Positions 37,043 through 44,372 of a stretch of DNA of 64,000 nt are shown here, in pieces. Position 1 is the first letter of the stretch. Each line of letters opens with the position of its first letter. The notes under the pieces are model-generated. The model made no database searches. It saw only the letters and a list, made by a program, of their open reading frames with translations, and had not been told where the DNA came from. Position numbers and translations under genes: made by a program. The stretch is from Microbacterium sp. MYb62 (GTDB lineage Bacteria > Actinomycetota > Actinomycetes > Actinomycetales > Microbacteriaceae), in assembly GCF_002979475.1 (NCBI RefSeq), contig NZ_PCOY01000002.1:186001-250000 (forward strand), written 5' to 3'.

Positions 37043-38038
37043 ATGACTTCTCCCACGCCGACCCTGCAGGACCGCGCCCGCGGTTCGCTGGCCGGGCTCG
37101 CCATCGGCGATGCGATCGGCCGGCCGGTCGAAGGCTTCTCCGCCGCACAGATCCAGGCCGCGCACGGGCGCGTCACCGGATACCTCGACCCGGAGCCCGC
37201 CGGCAGCGATGACACCGAGTACGCGCTCCTGACCGCCAAGACCGTGCAACGCGTCGGCATCGGGGCCACGGCGGAAGACTTCGCCCAGACCTGGATCGAA
37301 GACGTGCTCCCGCAGGCCGATGACTTCAAGGGCGGCGGGTTCAGCGAGATGGCCGCGATCGACAACCTGCGTCGCGGCATCCGCCCGCCGTTGAGCGGCG
37401 ACACCATGCACGGGTGGAGCGACGGGCTCGCCATGCGGGTCAGCCCGCTCGGCATCGTGGCGGACGGCGACGTCGAACTCGCCCGCCGCCTGGCCGAGGC
37501 CGACGGCGCCGTGAGCCACACCACCGAGGGCATCTGGGCCGGCGTGGTCGTGGCGGTCGCGGTGACCACGGCCCTGACCGGGGCGGATGCCGCTGCCTGC
37601 TACGACGCCGGTCTCGCGGCGATCCCGGCGGACAGCTGGACCGCGCGCAACCTGCGCGACGCCCGTGACCTGGTGCGATCCGGACTCGATGACGACGCGC
37701 TCGCGCTCGCGCTCCACGACCGCCTGGCCGTGGCCGACTACTTCTGGGCCGATCTCGCGCCCGAGGCGGTCGGGTTGGCGATGGCCTCGGTGCTGCATGC
37801 CGACGGGCGCGCGGCGGACAGCATCCTGTTCGCCGTGAACATGGGGCGCGACGCCGACACGACGGCCGCGATCGCCGGGTGCATCGGCGGTGCGATCTCC
37901 GGCATCGGCGACCTGCCGGAGGAATGGGTGGCAGGGCTGCGGCCCGTCGTGGGATCGTGCATCCGCTCGATGGCCGGAATCCATCCGCTGGATGCCGCCG
38001 ACACCCTGACCCGCATCGTCGAGGAGGCGCGCGCATGA
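37043..38038 (+). CDS. ADP-ribosylglycohydrolase-family protein 3
   Basis: A 331-residue ARH/DraG-fold hydrolase. It begins GSLAGLAIGDAIGRPVEGF (about 14-32), has the metal-binding SDDTEYALLTAKTV near 58-71, the middle helices MHGWSDGLAMRVSPLGI and AVSHTTEGIWAG, and NMGRDADTTAAIAGCIGGAI near 268. All key aspartates are present. AGGA lies 6 bp before the ATG. It overlaps the fourth family member by 4 bp. Confidence 0.88.
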   Translation: MTSPTPTLQDRARGSLAGLAIGDAIGRPVEGFSAAQIQAAHGRVTGYLDPEPAGSDDTEYALLTAKTVQRVGIGATAEDFAQTWIEDVLPQADDFKGGGFSEMAAIDNLRRGIRPPLSGDTMHGWSDGLAMRVSPLGIVADGDVELARRLAEADGAVSHTTEGIWAGVVVAVAVTTALTGADAAACYDAGLAAIPADSWTARNLRDARDLVRSGLDDDALALALHDRLAVADYFWADLAPEAVGLAMASVLHADGRAADSILFAVNMGRDADTTAAIAGCIGGAISGIGDLPEEWVAGLRPVVGSCIRSMAGIHPLDAADTLTRIVEEARA

Positions 38039-39030
38039 CCACCCCCCTGATCGATCTGTTCACCCGGGGCATCGTCGCAGGCGAGTCCGCATCGTCGATG
38101 AATGCCGATTTCCGCGTGTACGCGCTTCCCCCCAAGCGGGTGAACCGGGTGCGCATCCTGGCGAAGCTCGGCGACGAGGACCGCACCACGACCGTTCCGC
38201 GTCCGTTCACGCATGCGGCGCCACCCACCGTGCTGCACCCGGGAGCCGGGGAGAACATCGAGTGGTTCGCGTTCTCGGCGCGGCAGCACACGCGGGGACT
38301 GGGCCTGGCGGAATGGCGAGAGCTCGCAGAACTCGAAGCCGATCCCACCGGAGGGCTGCGCGCGCGCATCGGCACGAAGCTCGCACTGCAGAACCTGCGG
38401 CGTGGCATGGAGCCTCCGCAGACCGGGCACGACAACGCGCACTACTTCGACGACATCGCGACGGTGCGCGCGATCGCCGCTGTCGCGGTCCACGGATCCG
38501 ACGGAGCTGTCGAGGCGGCCGATGCCGATGCCGCCATCACCCACTCCCTCGACGGCCTGTGGAGCGCGCGAGCCAGCGCGGTGCTCTTCGGCGCGCTGGT
38601 CGATGGCGCCGCCGCGGATGACGCCGTGCGGCTCGCCGTCGAGCAGCTCCCCGAGAACACCTGGAGTCGACGGATGGCCGAGACCTCGCTGCGCGTCGCG
38701 GCCGAGGCGACCGGGCCACTGGATCGTGCACGACGTCTGAGCACGCAGGTGGGCGACTGGGTCTACAGCTATCCGATCGCCGCCCCCGAGACCTTCGGCT
38801 TCCTGCTCGCACATGTCGCCATGGCGAAGGGGACGGACGACCTCATGCTGGGGGCCCTCGCCCAGCCGCGCAATGCGGCCACGCTGCCCGCACTCGCCGG
38901 AGCCGCAGCCGCGGTGCTGTTCGGCCAGGACGGGATCCCGTCGGGCCTCGAGGTCGGGGACATCCGTCTCACCGGACTCGGGATCCCGGCGCTCGCCGGC
39001 CTCACCGTCGACGAGGCGATCCGTCGATGA
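38035..39030 (+). CDS. Degenerate ADP-ribosylglycohydrolase-family protein 4
   Basis: A 331-residue relative of the preceding gene product. Homology is clear in the middle (NAHYFDDIATVRAIAAVAVH, ADAAITHSLDGLWSA, ENTWSRRMAETSLRVA), but the signature positions are gone: the start reads RGIVAGESASSMNAD in place of GDAxG, no TDDT-like motif is found, and the C-terminal GRDADT position is QPRNAATLPAL. The frame is intact and coupled by ATGA overlap, so it is not a recent pseudogene. It may be a non-catalytic partner or have a changed mechanism. The reading as an ARH relative is mine and should be tested by structure comparison. Confidence 0.7.
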   Translation: MTTPLIDLFTRGIVAGESASSMNADFRVYALPPKRVNRVRILAKLGDEDRTTTVPRPFTHAAPPTVLHPGAGENIEWFAFSARQHTRGLGLAEWRELAELEADPTGGLRARIGTKLALQNLRRGMEPPQTGHDNAHYFDDIATVRAIAAVAVHGSDGAVEAADADAAITHSLDGLWSARASAVLFGALVDGAAADDAVRLAVEQLPENTWSRRMAETSLRVAAEATGPLDRARRLSTQVGDWVYSYPIAAPETFGFLLAHVAMAKGTDDLMLGALAQPRNAATLPALAGAAAAVLFGQDGIPSGLEVGDIRLTGLGIPALAGLTVDEAIRR

Positions 39031-39061
39031 CGCTCGGATCCCTCCGTGGGGAGACACCCGA

Positions 39062-39970
39062 ATGGGCGTGATCGTGCTGGGCAGCGCCAATGAGGACACC
39101 GCGGTGTCGGTGCGACGGCACCCGGGCGCCGGCGAGACGGTCCTCGCCTCGTCCGCGGGGGTCGGGGCCGGAGGCAAGGGGTTGAATCAGGCGATCGCGG
39201 CAGCGCGCGCGGGTGCCTCGACGACCTTCGTCGGAGCCGTCGGCGACGACGATGCCGGTGCTCGGCTGCGGCTCGCACTCACGGCCGAGGAAGTGGGAAC
39301 GAGGCTGGCCCGTTCCGACCGCGTGACCGGGAGCGCGTTCGTCATGGTGTCCGCTGGTGGCGAGAACGCGATCGTGGTGGTTCCGGGCGCCAACCAGGAT
39401 GCCGAGGCACTCGGTCGTGAAGCCGATGCGGCGGTCGGCGCGATCGCGGAGGGCGACATCGTGCTCGCGCAGCTCGAGATCCCGATCGATGTCGTGCTCA
39501 CGGCATTCCGCCTCGCCGGGGCGCGGGGTGCCTCGACGGTGCTCAACGCGGCGCCGAGCGCCCCGCTCTCCGACGCGCTGCTGGACGTCGTGGACATCCT
39601 CGTGGTGAACGAGCACGAGTGCCTCGATGCCGCCGGAGGCGATCGACGCGACGTGCGGGGTGCGGCGGAGGCCCTCGCCGCTCGCGTGGGCACCGTGATC
39701 GTGACACTCGGTGCGCAGGGAGCCCTCGTCCTGTCCGGCGGCGATGTCGACCTCGTCGCGGCCCACGCCGTCTCGGCGGTCGACACCACTGCTGCGGGAG
39801 ACACGTTCTGCGGCGCCCTGGCCGCGAGACTCGCCGCAGGAGAGCAACTGAACGCCGCCACGCGGTTCGCCTCCGCTGCCGCGGCGTTGTGCGTCCAGCG
39901 TCCCGGTGCTTCCGCGTCCGCTCCGTACGCGCAGGAGATCGGGGAATTCCTCGCCGCGCGCGCCTCGTAG
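39062..39970 (+). CDS. PfkB-family carbohydrate kinase, ribokinase-like
   Basis: A 302-residue sugar or nucleoside kinase. PfkB signature 1 is GAGGKGLNQAIAAARAG (about 37-53), and signature 2 is DTTAAGDTFCGALAARLAAG (near 241-260) with the catalytic Asp in AAGDTF. The start MGVIVLGSANEDTAV and the NAAPSAPL segment are as in ribokinase. It lies 31 bp after the fourth ARH-family gene and ends the operon at a strong terminator. It would phosphorylate the ribose, or other sugar, released by the hydrolases. Confidence 0.9.
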   Translation: MGVIVLGSANEDTAVSVRRHPGAGETVLASSAGVGAGGKGLNQAIAAARAGASTTFVGAVGDDDAGARLRLALTAEEVGTRLARSDRVTGSAFVMVSAGGENAIVVVPGANQDAEALGREADAAVGAIAEGDIVLAQLEIPIDVVLTAFRLAGARGASTVLNAAPSAPLSDALLDVVDILVVNEHECLDAAGGDRRDVRGAAEALAARVGTVIVTLGAQGALVLSGGDVDLVAAHAVSAVDTTAAGDTFCGALAARLAAGEQLNAATRFASAAAALCVQRPGASASAPYAQEIGEFLAARAS

Positions 39971-39995
39971 GACGCGGAGCACCGCCCGAACGCAC

Positions 39996-40025
39996 GGCGG
40001 GCCGGGGCATCAGCCCCGGCCCGCC
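39996..40025. terminator. Bidirectional terminator after the hydrolase/kinase operon
   Basis: A perfect 13-bp stem (GGCGGGCCGGGGC) with a 4-nt ATCA loop, between the converging kinase and lipoprotein genes. Confidence 0.8.
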
Positions 40026-40039
40026 TCGTCAGCTCCCGC

Positions 40040-40744
40040 TCAGACGGGTGCGACGATGTCCTGCTTCACATCCCACTCGGTGATCTCCATCGTGACCTCG
40101 ACCGTCTGGCCCTCGATCGAGGCGCTGCTGGACGAGGCGAGGGTGACGTAGTCGGCCGTGATCTCGAAGACGATGTCGACCGCTGCGCCCTGCTGCTCCA
40201 TGGCGCCGGACACGAGGTAGACCTTCTGGCCCAGACGCTCGCCCGTGCCGGTCACGGTGAACTCACCGGTGACGGCATCCGCGGCCTTCGTCGGGTCGAG
40301 CAGCGAGGCGTCACTCGCGCTGGCGCTGAGCGCGGCGATGACCGGGTCGCTCGACGACGGGTCGGCGGCCTGCCAGTCGCTCGTCGCGGACTTGACCCAC
40401 ACGTCATCGCCGATGACGATGAGAGATCCCACGGGTGAGATCGTCTCGATGGCGTTCTCAGCGGGGTTGAAGCGCGCCGTCGAATCGATGCCCATCACGC
40501 TGGACGTGGCGGCATACCCCGCGGTGTCCGCCATCGCGTCCGCGACGCAGCCGCCGAGCACGGTGCCGTCGATGGTCGCGCCCTCCTTCAGCTCGGGGCA
40601 TTCCGACGTCGACGCCTCGGCTTCCTGCGACGGGCTCGCGCTGGGCTTCTTCTCGGCCGTCGGCTCCGCACCGCCGGCGGTGCATCCGGTGAGCAGCACG
40701 GCAGCGGCGAGAACGACGCCGACCCCCCATTTGTTGACGCGCAT
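40040..40744 (-). CDS. Lipoprotein, possibly LppX/LprAFG-like
   Basis: A 234-residue exported lipoprotein with signal peptide and lipobox VLLTGCTA (Cys near 21), followed by a Ser/Pro/Glu-rich linker. The rest is beta-rich with few charged clusters (ISPVGSLIVIGDDVWVKSAT, FTVTGTGERLGQKVYLVSG, VDIVFEITADYVTLASS), in the style of actinobacterial LprG/LppX or LolA-fold lipoproteins. That match is tentative; function unknown. It is a single gene, divergent from the ribosomal operon. Confidence 0.75.
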   Translation of the reverse strand: MRVNKWGVGVVLAAAVLLTGCTAGGAEPTAEKKPSASPSQEAEASTSECPELKEGATIDGTVLGGCVADAMADTAGYAATSSVMGIDSTARFNPAENAIETISPVGSLIVIGDDVWVKSATSDWQAADPSSSDPVIAALSASASDASLLDPTKAADAVTGEFTVTGTGERLGQKVYLVSGAMEQQGAAVDIVFEITADYVTLASSSSASIEGQTVEVTMEITEWDVKQDIVAPV

Positions 40745-40875
40745 GGCGTCCCCCCTCTGATCGAGTGCCCGATGACCGTCACCGGCACTGCACCCAGCAT
40801 GTCAAAACTTCGTGGTCCGTTCAGCCAGCGCGTCCGGTGCGGGCGACGCCGTTCGCGACACCCGCCCGATTCCGC

Positions 40876-40881
40876 TAGACT
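40876..40881 (+). promoter_or_regulatory. Probable -10 of the rpsF operon
   Basis: TAGACT at 40876-40881, about 117 bp before the rpsF start, with a weak -35 (TTCGCG at 40852-40857, spacer 18). Confidence 0.45.
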
Positions 40882-40948
40882 GTCGAGGTTGTCTGCCTTG
40901 CGGCGTCCATTCGGGATTCCAGAGGCGGGCACGTGCACACACCCTCCT

Positions 40949-40971
40949 GCTCCCGGGAAAGTCCCGAGAGC
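40949..40971 (+). promoter_or_regulatory. Leader hairpin upstream of rpsF, candidate S6:S18 site
   Basis: A stem of nine base pairs with one C-A mismatch and an AAG loop, followed at once by CCG. Many bacteria regulate rpsF-rpsR through an S6:S18-binding hairpin in this leader. The hairpin is seen; the regulatory role is inferred. Confidence 0.4.
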
Positions 40972-40997
40972 CGTTCTAGTCCGAAGGAGGTGGGTAA

Positions 40998-41366
40998 GTG
41001 ACGCACCAGTACGAACTCATGGTCATTCTGACCCCCGAGATCGACGAGCGCACGGTCGCCCCGACGCTCGACAAGTTCCTGAAGGTCATCACCAACGATG
41101 GTGGCTCGATTGACAAGGTCGACATCTGGGGCAAGCGCCGTCTGGCTTACGAGATCCAGAAGAAGACCGAGGGCATCTACGCCGTCGTCAACTTCACCGC
41201 TACCAGCGAGGCCACGCAGGAGCTCGACCGTCAGCTGAAGCTGAACGAGCAGATCATGCGCACCAAGGTCCTCCGCTCGGAAGAGGCTCAGGCGATGGTC
41301 GCTTCGGAGGCTAAGCGCTCCGAAGAGAAGGCTGCTCGCAAGGCCGCCAAGGCTGCGAAGGCCTAA
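40998..41366 (+). CDS. rpsF: 30S ribosomal protein S6
   Basis: A 122-residue S6 protein: [20 protein letters not shown] at the start, [21 protein letters not shown] in the middle and a Lys/Ala-rich tail. It binds the 30S central domain together with S18, encoded two genes on. GTG start with AAGGAGG at 7 bp. It leads the conserved rpsF-ssb-rpsR-rplI cluster. Confidence 0.98.
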   Translation: MTHQYELMVILTPEIDERTVAPTLDKFLKVITNDGGSIDKVDIWGKRRLAYEIQKKTEGIYAVVNFTATSEATQELDRQLKLNEQIMRTKVLRSEEAQAMVASEAKRSEEKAARKAAKAAKA

Positions 41367-41371
41367 GGTCC

Positions 41372-41887
41372 ATGGCCGGCGAAACCGTCATCACCGTGGT
41401 GGGAAACCTCACGGCCGACCCCGAGCTGCGCTACACGCAGAACGGGCTGCCGGTGGCGAACTTCACCATCGCATCGACGCCTCGGAACTTCGACCGTGCC
41501 GCGAATGAGTGGAAGGACGGCGACGCGCTGTTCCTCCGCGCATCCGTCTGGCGCGAGTTCGCCGAGCACGTGGCGGGTTCGCTGACGAAGGGCATGCGCG
41601 TCATCGCGCAGGGTCGTCTGCGTCAGCGCTCCTACCAGGACCGCGAGGGCAACCAGCGCACCGCGATCGAGCTGGAGGTCGACGAGATCGGCCCCTCGCT
41701 CCGGTACGCGACCGCGCAGGTCACCCGTGCGGCCTCGACCGGCGGTGCCGGCGGTGGCGGAGGCGGAGGACAGCCTCGTCCCGCGCAGCAGCAGGTGTCG
41801 GAGGAGCCGTGGTCCACGCCCGGCTCGTCGACCAGCGCGGATGCCTGGAGCACTCCGGGCAGCTTCGGCGACGACACCCCGTTCTGA
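41372..41887 (+). CDS. ssb: Single-stranded DNA-binding protein
   Basis: A 171-residue SSB with an N-terminal OB fold ([20 protein letters not shown], then [19 protein letters not shown]), a Gly/Gln/Ser-rich flexible linker (from about 122) and the acidic tip FGDDTPF that binds partner proteins. It starts 5 bp after rpsF and is the replication and repair SSB of the cell, judging by its place in this operon. Confidence 0.97.
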   Translation: MAGETVITVVGNLTADPELRYTQNGLPVANFTIASTPRNFDRAANEWKDGDALFLRASVWREFAEHVAGSLTKGMRVIAQGRLRQRSYQDREGNQRTAIELEVDEIGPSLRYATAQVTRAASTGGAGGGGGGGQPRPAQQQVSEEPWSTPGSSTSADAWSTPGSFGDDTPF

Positions 41888-41943
41888 ACAACTTCTGGAT
41901 CCGGCCTTCGCGGCCGGCATCCGCTCATCACTAAGGAAAAACA

Positions 41944-42198
41944 ATGGCTGGAAAGTCGAGCGGCGACCGCCGCAAGCCGCGGAAGGGCGCGAAGAACGCT
42001 GCTCCCGCGAAGTCCATCCGGGTCGGTGTCATCGATTACAAGGATGTCGCCACCCTTCGCAAGTTCGTCTCGGAGCGCGGCAAGATCCGTGCCCGTCGTA
42101 TCACCGGTGTCTCGGTGCAGGAGCAGCGTCTGATCGCCACGGCGATCAAGAACGCGCGCGAAATGGCGCTCCTGCCCTACGCTGGCGCCGGCCGGTAA
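41944..42198 (+). CDS. rpsR: 30S ribosomal protein S18
   Basis: An 84-residue S18 with the core [20 protein letters not shown] (about 28-47) and KIRARRITG. No zinc-type cysteines are present, so it is the Zn-independent form. It sits between ssb and rplI. Confidence 0.97.
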   Translation: MAGKSSGDRRKPRKGAKNAAPAKSIRVGVIDYKDVATLRKFVSERGKIRARRITGVSVQEQRLIATAIKNAREMALLPYAGAGR

Positions 42199-42209
42199 GG
42201 GGTATCGAG

Positions 42210-42662
42210 ATGGCAAAGCTGATTCTCACGAACGAGGTCGCCGGGCTGGGTAGCGCCGGTGACGTTGTCGAGGTCAAGAACGGGTACGCCCGCAACTTCC
42301 TCATCCCGCAGGGCTTCGCTACGGCGTGGACCCGCGGTGGCGAAAAGCAGGTCGCCTCGATCCAGGCCGCGCGTCAGGCACGCGCGATCCACGATCGTGA
42401 CGACGCTGTCGCACTGAAGAACGCTCTCGAGGGCACCAAGGTGCGCCTCACGGTCAAGGCCGGCAAGGAGGGTCGTCTCTTCGGCTCCGTCAAGACCGAC
42501 CACGTCGCGGATGCTGTCGCAGCCGCCGGCCTGGGCTCGATCGACAAGCGCAAGGTGCACATCACGTCGCCCATCAAGGTGACCGGTGAGCACGAGGCGA
42601 CCGTGCGTCTGCACGACGACGTCACCGCAGTCATCACGCTGCTGGTCGTCGCCGCCAAGTAA
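42210..42662 (+). CDS. rplI: 50S ribosomal protein L9
   Basis: A 150-residue L9: N-terminal rRNA-binding domain ([20 protein letters not shown], then [16 protein letters not shown]), a long central helix, and the C-terminal domain starting near [15 protein letters not shown]. It begins 11 bp after rpsR. A strong terminator follows 10 bp after the stop. Confidence 0.97.
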   Translation: MAKLILTNEVAGLGSAGDVVEVKNGYARNFLIPQGFATAWTRGGEKQVASIQAARQARAIHDRDDAVALKNALEGTKVRLTVKAGKEGRLFGSVKTDHVADAVAAAGLGSIDKRKVHITSPIKVTGEHEATVRLHDDVTAVITLLVVAAK

Positions 42663-42672
42663 GGCACTTCCG

Positions 42673-42706
42673 GAACGCCCCCTGTCCTTCGGGACAGGGG
42701 GCGTTC
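42673..42706 (+). terminator. Terminator of the ribosomal operon
   Basis: A perfect 15-bp stem (GAACGCCCCCTGTCC and complement) closed by a stable TTCG tetraloop. It lies between rplI and the converging WYL-regulator gene. Confidence 0.9.
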
Positions 42707-42733
42707 TGCATTCCCCGTGATCGGCCGAGCACC

Positions 42734-43432
42734 TCACTCGTCCCGACCATGCACGGGTCTGGCGTTGGCCGGAGGCTCTCCGACCTCCTGCACGGTGTGG
42801 CCGCTGCACGCCATCGCGGTCACGCTGGCCCGCTCGACGCGCGACACGGTGAACCAGCGCATCGCGTCGCGCAGCAGGCACCATCCGACCAGGTACCACT
42901 GTCCATTCGCGGAGGCGAACAGCACGGGTTCGACGTCACGCGTGGTCGTGCTCCCGTCGCGAGCGGTGTAGCGGATGCGGACCACCCGTTGCTCGGCCAT
43001 CGCCTCCTCCAGGGCCGACCGGGTCGCGCGTGATGACGAGGGCGGCGCGTCGACCCACACGCGGTGGGCGAGTTCGTCGGCTCGTGCGCGGGTGTGGGGA
43101 TCGAGCACGTCGAGGATCTTCCGCACGCCGGCTGTCGCCGAGTCGGCGTACGGAGCATCGGGCGCGGCGGACACGGCCGCCAGGAGTGCCACGGCCTGCG
43201 CGGGGGACAGGCTGACCGGTGGCAGGGATGCGCCGAGGGCCAACCCGTACCCGCCGCCAGGGCCCGGGCGCGACCAGAGCGGTGCGCCGCTGCGTTCGAG
43301 CGCAGCCAGGTCGCGTTTGACGGTGCGCACGGAGACCTCGAACTCCCGTGCCAGGCGCTCGGCGGAGGTGCCCCGCGATCCGCTGCGGCGCAGCATCTCG
43401 GACAGGGCATGCAGCCGCTCTGCGCGCTTCAC
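42734..43432 (-). CDS. WYL-domain transcriptional regulator (YafY family)
   Basis: About 232 residues, with an N-terminal DeoR-like winged helix (RAERLHALSEMLRRSGSRGT, then LAREFEVSVRTVKRDLAALE) and a C-terminal WYL domain (VVRIRYTARDGSTTTRDVEP, GQWYLVGWCLLRDAMRWFTV, about 145-200). The frame stays open upstream but without an ATG; I chose the GTG at 43432, which gives the normal N-terminus. It is divergent from an alpha/beta hydrolase gene, its probable target. The gap holds a direct repeat TGACATA (43455-43461 and 43467-43473). Confidence 0.8.
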   Translation of the reverse strand: MKRAERLHALSEMLRRSGSRGTSAERLAREFEVSVRTVKRDLAALERSGAPLWSRPGPGGGYGLALGASLPPVSLSPAQAVALLAAVSAAPDAPYADSATAGVRKILDVLDPHTRARADELAHRVWVDAPPSSSRATRSALEEAMAEQRVVRIRYTARDGSTTTRDVEPVLFASANGQWYLVGWCLLRDAMRWFTVSRVERASVTAMACSGHTVQEVGEPPANARPVHGRDE

Positions 43433-43454
43433 CGTGCGACTCGTGAGAAATTCA

Positions 43455-43473
43455 TGACATAAATAGTGACATA
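43455..43473. promoter_or_regulatory. TGACATA direct repeat, candidate WYL-regulator site
   Basis: TGACATA at 43455-43461 and 43467-43473, period 12, in the 73-bp gap between the divergent regulator and hydrolase genes. Confidence 0.4.
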
Positions 43474-43505
43474 CACCTGCCCGTCCTGCGGAGGAGGGTG
43501 GAGAC

Positions 43506-44246
43506 ATGACACAGACGACGAGCAGTCCGACCATCCTTCTCATCGCCGGCCACTGGCTGGGAGCCTGGGCGTGGGACGAGGTCCTCGCGCACCTGAAGAC
43601 CGACCACGCTCGCGCCGTCGCGATGACCTTGCCGGGTCTCGACGGGGAAGATCCTCAGCGAGCGACGAGGTCGATCGACGATCAAGTCGACGGGATCCTC
43701 GACGAGCTCGCCCGGCTCGGCGTCTCCGTGGATCAGCCCGTGGCCATCGTCGCGCACAGCGGGGCGAACGCGCCCGTGAGCGTCGTCCTGGATCGGCACC
43801 CCGAGCTCGTCGACCGCGTGATCTGGGTCGACTCCGGCCCGGTGGCGACGGGAAGCATCTTCGCCCCCGGGCTGCCGGATGAGGTGGAGGAGCTTCCGTT
43901 GCCGCCCTTCGACGTCCTCGCGCAGCAGGCGAGCCTCGAGGGCTTGAGTGCAGAGGTCCTCGAGCGGTTTCGCGACAAGGCTGTCCCCGAGCCCGGTCCG
44001 GTGCTTCGTCAGTCTGTCGAGCTCTCGAACGACGCTCGCCGGAGGGTCCGGACCACACTGGTGTGCTGCTCGATTCCGAGCGCGCAACTGCGGGAGCTGG
44101 CTCGAGCAGGTCACCCCATGTTCGCCGAGGTCGCGAACCTCGAGCATCTCGATGTCATCGACCTCCCGACAGGACACTGGCCCATGTGGAGTCGTCCAGG
44201 CGACCTCGCCGAGGTCATCCGGTCAGCGGCTTCGTCCGACGTGTGA
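43506..44246 (+). CDS. Alpha/beta hydrolase
   Basis: A 246-residue single-domain alpha/beta hydrolase. The oxyanion strand is ILLIAGHWLGAWAWDEV (about 10-26), the nucleophile serine lies in IVAHSGANAPV (near 85), and the late histidine is in LPTGHWPMWSRPGDL. Esterase or amidase activity on a small molecule is likely; substrate unknown. GGAGGAGGGTGGAG precedes the ATG. The divergent WYL regulator probably controls it. Confidence 0.82.
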   Translation: MTQTTSSPTILLIAGHWLGAWAWDEVLAHLKTDHARAVAMTLPGLDGEDPQRATRSIDDQVDGILDELARLGVSVDQPVAIVAHSGANAPVSVVLDRHPELVDRVIWVDSGPVATGSIFAPGLPDEVEELPLPPFDVLAQQASLEGLSAEVLERFRDKAVPEPGPVLRQSVELSNDARRRVRTTLVCCSIPSAQLRELARAGHPMFAEVANLEHLDVIDLPTGHWPMWSRPGDLAEVIRSAASSDV

Positions 44247-44266
44247 ATCCTGCATCAGCTCAACCG

Positions 44267-44302
44267 TGCACGGATGTCGGGAGGATGCACGGATGTCGGG
44301 AG
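44267..44302. repeat. Direct repeat of 17 bp, period 19
   Basis: TGCACGGATGTCGGGAG occurs at 44267-44283 and 44286-44302. The second copy also forms the left arm of the long hairpin that follows. Confidence 0.9.
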
Positions 44303-44350
44303 ATTCCGGCAGATCCGTGGGGGACCTGACGGAATCTCCCGACATGTGCA
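44286..44350. terminator. Large hairpin between converging hydrolase and RND genes
   Basis: ATGTCGGGAGATTCCG (44293-44308) is perfectly complementary to 44330-44345, a 16-bp stem with a 21-nt loop. Outer TGCAC/GTGCA arms extend it past a 2-nt bulge. It probably ends transcription from both sides. Confidence 0.65.
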
Positions 44351-44372
44351 GCGAGTGACCCGGGCCTCGGGG

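Noticed and set aside
34475..39030. The four ARH-family genes as a toxin/antitoxin or phage-defence module
   Set aside because: There is no ADP-ribosyltransferase gene nearby, and the genes are embedded in a sugar-uptake operon with LacI control, which favours catabolism.
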